Shown here piece after piece: positions 31,801 through 35,919 of a stretch of DNA of 64,000 nucleotides (the stretch's first letter is position 1; each line of letters opens with the position of its first letter). The position numbers and the translations under genes are program-made. The DNA lies in contig NW_024609881.1 in NCBI RefSeq assembly GCF_016920785.2, positions 46,346,710 to 46,410,709 on the forward strand. Reading direction: 5' to 3'. Source of the stretch: Ixodes scapularis (taxonomy: Eukaryota; Arthropoda; Arachnida; Ixodida; Ixodidae). The notes beneath the pieces are model-generated. The model worked only from the letters and a program-made list of their open reading frames with translations. It had not been told where the DNA came from and made no database searches.

Positions 31801-33241
31801 CATTTTCATGTCACAACTTATTGGGTATTTCATATCAGTTTCATATGTCGCATATAAGTTCCACAGAGGCTAGGTGGCACTAGGTACCGCCCAGTTTATG
31901 TGCGACAAACTATACTTTTATTCGCTCACGCCACCATTACATCTTATTATACATTACGCATACATACCACTAGGATCATCTGAACATATACAGGGTGTTT
32001 TTTTTTAGCTGCACCAGATTTTCAAGAAAAGAAAATGGAACGTGAGATAGAGTAATTTAAGCCCTGGGGAAGTGTTAATGACCATGGCGGCCGCTAGAAA
32101 AAAAGGTGAAATTAGTTAATTAGTTAGCTAATTAACTAAAATGTTTTAACTAACTTCTTAATTTTTTTTTACTTGAGGGCACATAATGTATTGTATTTAG
32201 AGAATTGAAGCTCAACATCAATATAATCTAGCCCTGCCATCAAAGTTTGGTTAAAAATTTGTAGTAGGTGTTACAAGGTCAAGAAATATCACTTTAGTGC
32301 ACGGCGTCACACGGAAACTAAACTAGAAAGAGCGCCGGTAAAGTAATCGCTCCGCCCTTCCGGTCCCCGTGGATTGTAGTCATCGCAGCCAGCTTCGCCT
32401 AAGCAAGTGGAACCGGCCGCGATAATAAAAAAACGCATGCCCGAAAGGGCGGGACGAAAACTTTACCGGCGCTCTTCCTCGCTGAGTTTCGGTTTGACGC
32501 CGTGTACCAAAGTGAAATTTCTTGACCCCGTAGCACCTACTAAAAATTTTTTTAATCAAACTTGATGGCAGGGCTAGACCATATTGAGGTCGAGCTTCAA
32601 TTCTCTAAATACATTATGTACTCTCAAGTGAACATTTAAGAAGTTAGTTAAAACATTTGAGTTAATTAGCTAACTAATTACCTAATTTCACCTTTTTTCT
32701 AGTGGCCGCCATGGCTATTAACACTTCCGCAGGGCTTAAATTACTCTATCTCACGTTCCCTTTTCTTGAAAATTTGGTGCAGATAAAAAAAAAAAACACC
32801 CTGTACACTGAGCGCATACACATGCACGGCTCAACAAACATGAATACAGCAGCACACCCGATAACTACGAGTGAGCTCTGGGCTTCCGCTTTTTATTCAG
32901 GTCGTTTTGAAGGTGCGGATTTTCTCGGTGACTAGCTATTCCTCAGCATTAGGTACCATTCCCAGGATGTTGATTTTTCATTTTTCTGTAATGTCATACC
33001 TCTGAGAATATTTTCGGCGGCTCAGGGGATGAATCTCTTAATACAAAGTAAACGCTCACGCCGTAAATATTTGAAAGCCAATAAATCAAGCCGCTCCACT
33101 GAGGTTCCAAGCCACGTGTTCGCTTGCCCGCTCGGCACGTCGTATACTGAAAAGTTCTTATATAGGTTCGTATTTTTTTTTCAGCAGGAAAACAGCTATC
33201 ATATCTACTCTTTCTCATTTCAGAACACATTGGCTAACTAG
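2970..33241 (+). CDS. split host gene, hypothetical cysteine-containing protein
   Basis: Eight short exons can be chained on the plus strand: 2970-3029, 3657-3692, 3795-3894, 16788-16927, 22052-22090, 26629-26664, 29049-29198 and a possible last exon 33185-33241. The chain translates to about 205 residues without a stop. All junction phases agree (0/0, 0/0, 0/1, 1/0, then 0/0). Every internal donor is GTAAGT, GTGAGT or GTAAGA. The product has about a dozen cysteines and a repeated layout in which a 12-codon exon precedes an exon starting with Cys. No signal-peptide exon is visible; it may lie before the window. I do not recognise the family; a secreted arthropod protein is an inference. The introns (up to about 13 kb) are full of transposons, including the Helitron. 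Confidence 0.5.
3105..3475. repeat. GTCGTCCTAGAC-type minisatellite
   Basis: Roughly 9-12 bp units around GACGTCGTCCTAGAGGTC repeat with many substitutions. A reading frame on the minus strand yields only SRTTSRTASRTT-like low complexity and is an artefact. A related array in the opposite orientation lies at about 17785-17950. Confidence 0.75.
3657..3692 (+). CDS. exon 2 of split gene (micro-exon)
   Basis: Thirty-six bases coding PVDFEPFVKFVK, phase 0/0. The acceptor is TATGTGTTTCAG and the donor GTGAGT. It has the same length as the micro-exon at 26629 and, like it, is followed by an exon beginning with Cys. Confidence 0.55.
3795..3894 (+). CDS. exon 3 of split gene
   Basis: One hundred bases, entering in phase 0 and leaving in phase 1. 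The acceptor is ATATTCGCACAG and the donor GTAAGT. The translation begins CFIDYIFKEDMNGHFFY and continues with GPLLREYYNLISNP. Codon sense and both splice signals make this one of the best-supported exons in the window. Confidence 0.6.
4331..4362 (+). repeat. 32-bp dispersed repeat, copy 1
   Basis: The segment reading AAACACTGAAAGTATTTATC and on to GCTGTG matches 15402-15433 at 31 of 32 positions. The flanks differ, so this is the shared edge of a longer dispersed repeat whose remainder I cannot define. Confidence 0.6.
4448..4868. mobile_element. foldback MITE, family F1 copy 1
   Basis: The ends are inverted copies over about 32-38 bp: the left end starts TGCCTGGAGCGCGTCTCCGA, and the right end reads back the same with few changes, including TCCGACTGGTGTGTTTA. 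The interior matches a second, more diverged copy at 16973-17357, for example TGACGTC, GGAGTGTCATGCTG and CGTCATGGCGT in the same order. Reading frames inside on both strands overlap and are not genes. No clear target duplication is visible. Confidence 0.75.
4870..5960. other. no recognisable gene
   Basis: AT-rich sequence with scattered short reading frames. None shows a recognised domain or convincing splice signals. Confidence 0.6.
5978..6201 (-). CDS. candidate terminal exon, unknown protein
   Basis: On the minus strand a good acceptor (TTGGCTTTCATTTTGCAG) is followed by about 73 open codons ending in TGA. An AATAAA lies about 16 bp past the stop (complement of TTTATT at 5957-5962). The translation is rich in charged residues and protein-like (ELRDSMSRLRPRFEKLLPN, VIPADTYRFHFAIVF). 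Entry is in phase 1 (two bases complete the first codon). I do not recognise it and found no upstream exon. It may be a host gene or an element's last exon. Confidence 0.35.
6499..6768. repeat. CTCC-rich tract flanked by inverted AAGAGCTGCGCTC motifs
   Basis: A pyrimidine-rich (CTCC)n-like block lies between a minus-strand AAGAGCTGCGCTCC (6499-6512) and a plus-strand AAGAGCTGTGCTCT (6755-6768). The same motif occurs at 15387-15400 and 36796-36809 (AAGAGCTCTGCTCT), also next to CTCC-rich or GC-rich sequence. It may be the edge of a dispersed element. Confidence 0.5.
6830..7450. other. no recognisable gene
   Basis: Non-coding sequence with no domain, array or terminal repeat that I can support. 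Confidence 0.5.
7463..7573 (+). other. coding-like fragment, possible stray exon
   Basis: An open stretch from ATG 7463 reads CLEQTYKKCTEAGLKSVKDV and then YNVFVGRLNNAK before entering a poly-G run. Composition resembles the exons of the split gene (paired Cys, amphipathic). The possible acceptor (GGAACAG at 7457) would require a phase-2 upstream exon, which does not fit exon 3, and no good donor is visible. It may be a decayed or alternative exon. Confidence 0.3.
7746..7812. repeat. (AT)n microsatellite
   Basis: About 33 uninterrupted AT units, self-complementary. It is preceded by a poly-G run (about 7576-7588) and CTCC-rich sequence. Confidence 0.97.
7905..8180. repeat. pyrimidine-rich tract (CTCCTC, poly-C)
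   Basis: A poly-C run and CCTCCTCGTCGTCC-like units. The translated serine/proline-rich frame is an artefact of low complexity. It lies directly downstream of the Helitron coding end (minus strand) and may be within that element. Confidence 0.7.
8234..9624 (-). pseudogene. Helitron helicase tail and endonuclease domain
   Basis: Continuing in the same frame after 9625: LNVDVSDGLVNGSVG (PIF1 2B-like region), a second in-frame stop at 9238-9240, then ASAITIHKSQGGTYENVVY and YVALSRA (helicase motifs V and VI). An endonuclease/exonuclease/phosphatase-type domain follows, with LNIRSL, LCLLETWL, GDFNADL and a closing SDHKA. A frameshift near 8695 divides this domain. AP-endonuclease-like tails are described for Helentrons; here it shares the reading unit with the helicase. 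Confidence 0.82.
9625..14169 (-). pseudogene. Helitron Rep-helicase, main open part
   Basis: An open frame of 1,514 codons. Residues 1 to about 310 are Arg/Glu/Ala repeats. A Cys cluster (CSVCDRLWF, CSTC) at about 340-400 resembles the zinc-binding N-terminus of Helitron proteins. The Rep nuclease has an HUH motif as HAHILLWL near residue 800 and a two-tyrosine motif YVVEYVNKANRG near 985, the usual rolling-circle catalytic set. The helicase shows Walker A GVAGCGKT near 1,296, Walker B IIDEVSMM near 1,382 and CGDLRQLPPV. The frame ends at a TAA after SNKESDY; homology continues in the same frame, so this is a nonsense mutation. Confidence 0.88.
13216..14530 (-). repeat. 51-bp/102-bp coding repeat array in Helitron N-terminus
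   Basis: Seventeen-residue units alternate between two types, VRDAEAEAHRRRREQPG and VSAAEAEARSRYREDPE (or QSKRRRREDPE). This gives a 102-bp dimer repeated about a dozen times, with some dimers grouped in 204-bp pairs. The predicted product is a long, highly charged helix. The true start is probably MSESDEAAAA at 14555; the array contains two nonsense changes (CGA to TGA at 14334, GAG to TAG at 14280) and a 1-bp deletion near 14196. Confidence 0.9.
14940..15320. repeat. dense array of short palindromes
   Basis: About a dozen GTTGCATGCAAC or near-matches, and at its left side several GGTCACGTGACC palindromes, are packed into 380 bp. Spacing is irregular, so it is not a simple satellite. It lies 390 bp upstream of the Helitron start codon and ends in a GC-rich CGACGG repeat. 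It may be part of the Helitron's 5' region or an independent repeat. Confidence 0.85.
15402..15433 (+). repeat. 32-bp dispersed repeat, copy 2
   Basis: Matches 4331-4362 at 31 of 32 positions. It directly follows the AAGAGCTGCGCTCT motif at 15387-15400. Confidence 0.6.
15440..16780. other. no recognisable gene
   Basis: AT-rich sequence. A segment ending ATTGTATTGTATTGTA near 16620-16635 resembles the tail of a retroposed element, but no coding part is visible. Confidence 0.5.
16788..16927 (+). CDS. exon 4 of split gene
   Basis: One hundred and forty bases between acceptor TTTTCCCATTTTCAG and donor GTAAGT. Two bases complete the phase-1 codon left by the exon at 3894, then 46 codons follow to phase 0. 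The translation has four features of a disulfide-rich protein: KATKYCGSNKDEGFCPKF with two Cys, then SQCSRVVFMEVPKSAYRS with a third. The phase match with exon 3 across a 12.9-kb intron is the main argument for joining them. Confidence 0.55.
16973..17357. mobile_element. foldback MITE, family F1 copy 2
   Basis: The ends GGTGCCTG and CAGGCACC are inverted. The interior matches the 4448-4868 element in the same orientation (TGACGTCGCAGA, GGAGTGTCATGCTG, CGTCATGGCGTCC, GTGACCTGC). This copy is more diverged and its terminal inverted repeats have decayed. A 136-codon minus-strand frame inside is not a gene. Confidence 0.7.
17785..17950. repeat. GACGTC/CTAGGA minisatellite
   Basis: Degenerate units such as GGACGACGTCAAAGACGACTT repeat. 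Composition equals the complement of the array at 3105-3475, so these are two loci of one low-complexity family in opposite orientation. Confidence 0.65.
18436..19015 (+). mobile_element. TTAAAGGG-type element, one end only
   Basis: Begins TTAAAGGGACCATGAAACGA. The matching inverted end (TTTCATGGTCCCTTTAA) is absent, so the copy is truncated; the right limit is a guess. The start resembles the ends of the foldback elements at 34890, 44569 and 62665. Minus-strand frames inside have no recognised domain. Confidence 0.5.
19083..19725 (+). repeat. two-copy tandem duplication, about 345 bp unit
   Basis: 19083-19390 and 19430-19725 match in order: a TTATAAC/CTG-TGCGA start, CACAGGTRCTTTGACWTGAC, CACTTATTATA-CAAAAAGAG, TTGACCAT-AAAGGCTGTC, TTTAC-GGTAGGAAGGGACYAG and CCAAAGCCGAGAAA-type blocks. 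The copies are diverged, so the duplication is old. No conserved reading frame spans both. Confidence 0.75.
19740..20870. other. no recognisable gene
   Basis: Mixed-composition sequence. Frames at 19808-20440 show no domain that I recognise. Confidence 0.5.
20883..21149 (+). pseudogene. THAP zinc-finger domain fragment
   Basis: From ATG at 20883 the frame reads MPKGCSVPKCPNYSFC, then an in-frame TAG at codon 22, then FHRLPLDEPRRSPWCRLIG and VICVRSEHF. The order C-x4-C, FHRLP, W and C..HF matches the C2CH THAP domain, a DNA-binding module of P-element-type transposases and host regulators. The Cys-His spacing at the end is longer than usual. It ends at TGA 20 codons later, with no downstream transposase. 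Broken by the TAG; origin (element or host gene) unclear. Confidence 0.6.
21240..22045. other. no recognisable gene
   Basis: Non-coding. A block near 21730 (GTAGGCGTTATGACTGCAAC) partly resembles the exon at 22052 and could be a decayed duplicate of it. Confidence 0.4.
22052..22090 (+). CDS. exon 5 of split gene (micro-exon)
   Basis: Thirty-nine bases coding CRRYDCDEDKHTA, phase 0/0. A strong T-rich acceptor (GTTTTGTTTTTAG) precedes it and GTAAGT follows. Two Cys in 13 residues fit the Cys-containing product. Confidence 0.45.
22369..22677 (+). other. possible OB-fold/RPA1-like coding fragment
   Basis: A frame starting at 22369 reads LNLRIVKKWTGDRP, AYILNVIDWRGDGETMSLVF and FEKGLYTIASKASGR. 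This order of strand-like segments loosely resembles replication protein A DNA-binding domain A (VTNKS..RTWSN, FSLELVDESGEI, YYFSKGTLKIANK). The match is weak and by memory. It could be an RPA-like cargo of a transposon, a host exon, or chance. Confidence 0.22.
22628..22745 (+). repeat. 42-bp tandem repeat, three copies
   Basis: The unit GCGGTAAAGCCCAAGCTTGA followed by CAAAGCCATGTCTTTGCTCAT repeats three times with few changes. A half-unit (GTGCGGTAAAGCCCAACGCAAGCT) recurs at about 27340. Confidence 0.85.
22760..26300. other. long stretch without recognisable gene
   Basis: Holds scattered short frames, poly-T/poly-A runs and short hairpins such as CTTTTTGTGCGCACAAAAAG at 26072-26091 and TTAATGCGTTCGCATTAA near 23414. 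No domain is recognised. A coding-like piece at about 26311-26413 (NCIHLTRKEDGALV, SYFEED) precedes a GTGAGT but its phase does not fit the neighbouring exons. Confidence 0.5.
26629..26664 (+). CDS. exon 6 of split gene (micro-exon)
   Basis: Thirty-six bases coding YNDDYRLAEHVV, phase 0/0, acceptor ATTTTTTTTTGCAG and donor GTAAGA. Same size as exon 2, and like it placed directly before an exon that begins with Cys, which suggests an internal duplication of the gene. Confidence 0.5.
26670..29040. other. no recognisable plus-strand gene
   Basis: Includes a TATATATAT followed about 30 bp later by GAGCAGTCG (27222-27258), a possible TATA plus initiator, and an AATAAA near 27502. Together these could be a solo-LTR-like or promoter segment, but no LTR borders were found. 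Also a poly-C run (27631-27654) and poly-A tracts (28522-28564). Confidence 0.3.
28067..28261 (-). other. candidate cysteine-rich peptide exon
   Basis: A minus-strand frame of about 64 codons holds six Cys spaced C-3-C-7-C-9-C-7-C-9-C (PICVTAC, LHGC, TTCTVGFWGGCNANMV, NNMC) and then a Cys-free tail to a stop. The GFWGGCNAN segment recalls the YGGC-N of Kunitz domains, but the spacing does not fit Kunitz. The acceptor-like AG at 28262 lacks a pyrimidine tract and there is no nearby AATAAA. Either a decayed secreted-peptide exon or chance. Confidence 0.25.
29049..29198 (+). CDS. exon 7 of split gene
   Basis: One hundred and fifty bases, 50 codons, phase 0/0. Acceptor TTGTTTTCTCGTACGCAG, donor GTGAGT. 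The translation starts CLMTHLENDTMAKEVFKKTT, continues CHLEKKF and ends IIEDLKQLC. Placed after the 12-codon exon 6 exactly as exon 3 follows exon 2. Protein-like composition and both splice sites make this a strong exon. Confidence 0.6.
29375..29820. repeat. purine-rich (GGGAGRR) tracts
   Basis: Two long G/A-rich blocks (about 29375-29530 and 29625-29815) of GGAGGGAAAGG-type units, embedded in the TTTAGCGG-motif region. Proline-rich minus-strand frames are artefacts. Confidence 0.8.
29584..30700. repeat. degenerate array of GCTAAATTTAGCGG modules
   Basis: At least ten matches to GCTAAATTTAGCGGGGAAAC (for example 29584, 29836, 29909, 29942, 30154, 30492, 30621) occur, typically followed by AACTGGTGTATAGGTCACGTGAC and TGACGTCAATTTCC. 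Spacing is about 55-75 bp where dense. Isolated copies lie at about 36682, 36716, 40551 and 58500. Also contains a GGACAGACGGACGGAC run near 30285. I do not recognise the family. Confidence 0.75.
30720..31980. other. no recognisable gene
   Basis: Short frames only; no domain, splice-supported exon or terminal repeat seen. Confidence 0.5.
31991..32803. mobile_element. 813-bp foldback element, TA target duplication
   Basis: Starts CAGGGTGTTTTTTTTTAGCT and ends as its inverse (AAAACACCCTG). The inverted arms run for roughly 360 bp each, with matching blocks such as TAGTTAATTAGCTAACTAA, TAGCCCTGCCATCAA, AAAGTGAAATTTCTTGAC-like and GCGCCGGTAAAG, around an unpaired centre of about 80 bp (32360-32440). 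TA dinucleotides flank both ends, as for Tc1/mariner-like insertions. No transposase inside, so non-autonomous. Confidence 0.88.
33185..33241 (+). CDS. possible terminal exon of split gene
   Basis: After acceptor CGTATTTTTTTTTCAG, 18 codons (QENSYHIYSFSFQNTLAN) end in TAG; entry phase 0 fits exon 7. An AATAAA at 33518-33523 could end the transcript. A short exon like this can arise by chance, so it is weaker than the others. Confidence 0.3.
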   Translation, partial: QENSYHIYSFSFQNTLAN

Positions 33242-33517
33242 CCACCAACTCAGACCCAAGGAAGTTCCGTTTTTACACCCTCCTACAGCCAATCTTGGGA
33301 ATGGCATTGAACCCACCACTTCGGAAGACCACCAGTAATATGAAGATTATATTACAGAAAATTTACAGTTTTTCCGATTCAAGAGACCGCACTGTTTCAC
33401 TCTGCACGCCCGCTAGGGCCATGTTTCGATATTATTTTGCTCTGTGTGGGCTACTGCTCACTGGCCGCAACGCGGCATGGCCTCTTTCATGAAACTTACG
33501 TGCTAGAGGTCCGTTCA

Positions 33518-33523
33518 ATAAAT
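33518..33523 (+). terminator. candidate polyadenylation signal
   Basis: AATAAA in CGTTCAATAAATAGTTT, 277 bp after the possible terminal stop codon of the split gene. Assigned only by position. Confidence 0.25.
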
Positions 33524-33559
33524 AGTTTATTGTTTATTTAATACTAATAAAAATAATTT

Positions 33560-34250
33560 GACGGGTGGAAGCACCGAGATGGTAAAGTGTCGTCTTGTTA
33601 TTTTTATGCACATTTAGTGAAACGTACTTTACAAAATGGTGCGTAGAACTATACGGCGGGAAAATCAATCAATCAAAGCCAACGCTCCGCCCGTGATATC
33701 ACAAACGGGTGCCTTCTGCTTCTGGAAGATGCGGCGACTAAACGGCCAAGGGAAAGAATCGGGAACAAACCTACTGTCGTTGAAACGAGGTTTTATAGGC
33801 ACGCGCGTTTCTCATCTCCTTAACTTAAAGCAGTGGGGGACAATTGGCCCCGAAGGTAAACTTTATTTGACAAGAAAATTATCAGGATATAAAAAACAAA
33901 CAAACCAAACAACGTTTGATATTAGACAAGTAAGGTTTGTATGTCTTTCATATATGGCGACACTGGTCTACACTGTAGATGACAAGTGTAGCCACTCCTC
34001 TACGACTGGTGGCCTGGGGTCTTCGACGCGCATCACACAGTAGTGATAGGCGACTGAACGCCTCTCAGTGCCCATCCAAAGTAAAACGACCCCAGGGGCG
34101 GTGACTTCACCCAATATCCCTGAGTTCGGCACCGCAAGCTTTTGCTGCTCCAGGCGCTCCGAGCTACGCTGCGCTAACACATCCTTTCCTCTCTTAACCA
34201 TGGCCTCTGAGGTTTTTCGCGCGCTAGTTGCGCTCCAGAAGTCGTTGCAT
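33560..34250. other. no recognisable gene
   Basis: Frames here lack recognised domains. A CGCTCCGAGCTACGCTGCGCTAACAC block at about 34154 resembles the tandem unit at 52215-52390. Confidence 0.45.
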
Positions 34251-34267
34251 TTGCCGGCAGAGACCAG

Positions 34268-35598
34268 AGATGACAAAATTACATTCAAAAGTAATTAAAT
34301 TACACATTACTAATTACTTTTTGAAAAGTGCAAAATGTAATTAAATTACATTACAAATTACCGCAGACTAAAGGTAATGACACTGCATTACAATTAATTT
34401 CCAGAAGTAATGAAATTACTTTGAAATTACTTTCACATTACTTTGAATACCTTGAGGCAGTGATTCGGGCTAATTTTATTTACCGCATACACCAACATTG
34501 TTTACAAAACACGACCTTGTTTGCCCTTTCAGCGCGTGTGCAGGAACCAGATCCGGGAGAAGCGAGGCGCTGCGCGTGCGCAGTGCCGATAACAGCACCA
34601 CCGCAGTGATGTGACATCAAAGAGCTGAGTTGGTCTTTATGTACCAAAACTCAAACCTTCCCGTTTACACCGCAACAGCCCTACGCGCCTCAAAGTGAAC
34701 CATACTGAAGAGTGGTTTTGCTGGCGCACGTGACATAAGTGTTAAACATAATGAATAGCTTCTTTAGATGTGACTCAGAAAGACAGTTGACTCACCGGTT
34801 TCGCTGTTCATTCAACGATGAAGGTTCTTACTAAAAGGGTGACATGTTTCCGTCTTCCTGGTTTAGAAGTATTAGTCCGAGTCCGTTTTTTAAAGGGCTA
34901 CTCCACCGATTTTTTTATTGTCTCCGATTTGCTTGAAATTTTGCTAAACTAACCAACAAACATCGCGAAAATAGTATCCCAAATATTAGGTCAAAGTATT
35001 GTTTTTTCGCGAAGTTATTGAATTTACAGTTTTGGTCCTCACCGTGTTTTTCAAGCTCGAAGTCTCTACTGGCAACAATGAAAAAGTGACGTCAGTGGAA
35101 GGCAGGGGTTCACTCTTTGGGCTGTAGATTTCGTTTTAAACTGATTCGAAGCAGTTTCATGGTGCCAAATGAATGCTTGGGAAGCTCGCTGCAGTACCCG
35201 CGCTCCAGCACGGAACAAATGATTGGCATATTCTATTTTTTGGCTGCTTGGTCGACTGGCAAGCCTGCCTGCCACTGACGTCACGGCCCTGAAAAGCGCG
35301 CGTATATTTGAATGTTGGTTTTTGCATCATTTTCATTTGCCGATTTCGCAATAACTATTATGAATTTCGCGATTCTAAGTAGCATACCGGAGAGAGTAAA
35401 GGCCGGGGAGTCCGAAAATATAGTTATTTGAGGTAGCTCAAAAAATCGGTGGAGTACCCCTTTAAGTCGGGCAGTGGCAGTTTACTGCCTACGTCACAAA
35501 ATTGCTAGCCTAGAGCAGTAATTCATTACATTACTCATTACTCCAAAAAGTAATTTAATTACTGTAATTCCATTACAGTAATGTCATTACTGCCATCT
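34268..35598. mobile_element. TAATTAC-rich element with long direct repeats
   Basis: The ends AGATGACAAAATTACATT and (inverse) AGATGGCAGTAATGACATT are bordered by CCGGCAGAGACCAG (34254-34267) and CCGGCAGAGACTGG (35599-35612), a 12-of-14 match that looks like a target-site duplication. Both subterminal zones are dense in AAGTAATTAAATTACATTAC-type motifs. A TTAA foldback (34890-35465) is nested inside. No transposase is recognised. Confidence 0.65.
34890..35465. mobile_element. TTAA-flanked foldback, family TTAAAGGG copy
   Basis: Starts TTAAAGGGCTACTCCACCGA and ends with the inverse (TCGGTGGAGTACCCCTTTAA), so TTAA stands at both ends. The interior holds CTGGCAACAATGAAAAAGTGACGTCAG, shared with the element at 62665 (CTGGCAACAATGAAAAATCC). 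TTAA target use is typical of piggyBac-like elements. No transposase here. Confidence 0.85.
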
Positions 35599-35862
35599 CC
35601 GGCAGAGACTGGTATGGCCTGTTTGCACTTGCGATTCCGAGGGCGTATCCGCCTCGGTGACGAGCGTATTTTCGCTCCGGGTGGCGTTTTCCGCTCGCGT
35701 CGCCGGCGGATTTTTCGGAACGGTCCGAGTGCAATCTTCGTAGCCCATCGATGCGTTTTTCCTGGCGCGAGCGAATCAGCTCTTGCTGAAATTTGCGTTG
35801 CGTTGCGTCCTTTCTGCTAGTAGCAATGGCGTCACTCGAAGTTCGATAAACATTCAGCATTC

Positions 35863-35916
35863 AGCATACTGCCTGGGCCGGAGGGACATCTGTCCCGCCG
35901 GCCCAGGCAGTATGCT
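35863..35916. other. near-perfect 54-nt hairpin
   Basis: Positions 35863-35881 (AGCATACTGCCTGGGCCGG) are exactly complementary to 35898-35916. The inner GGGACA and TGTCCC pair as well, leaving only a mismatch and a 2-nt loop, 25 paired positions in all. It could be a recent foldback, a precursor-like RNA hairpin, or a transposon centre. Confidence 0.8.
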
Positions 35917-35919
35917 CAG

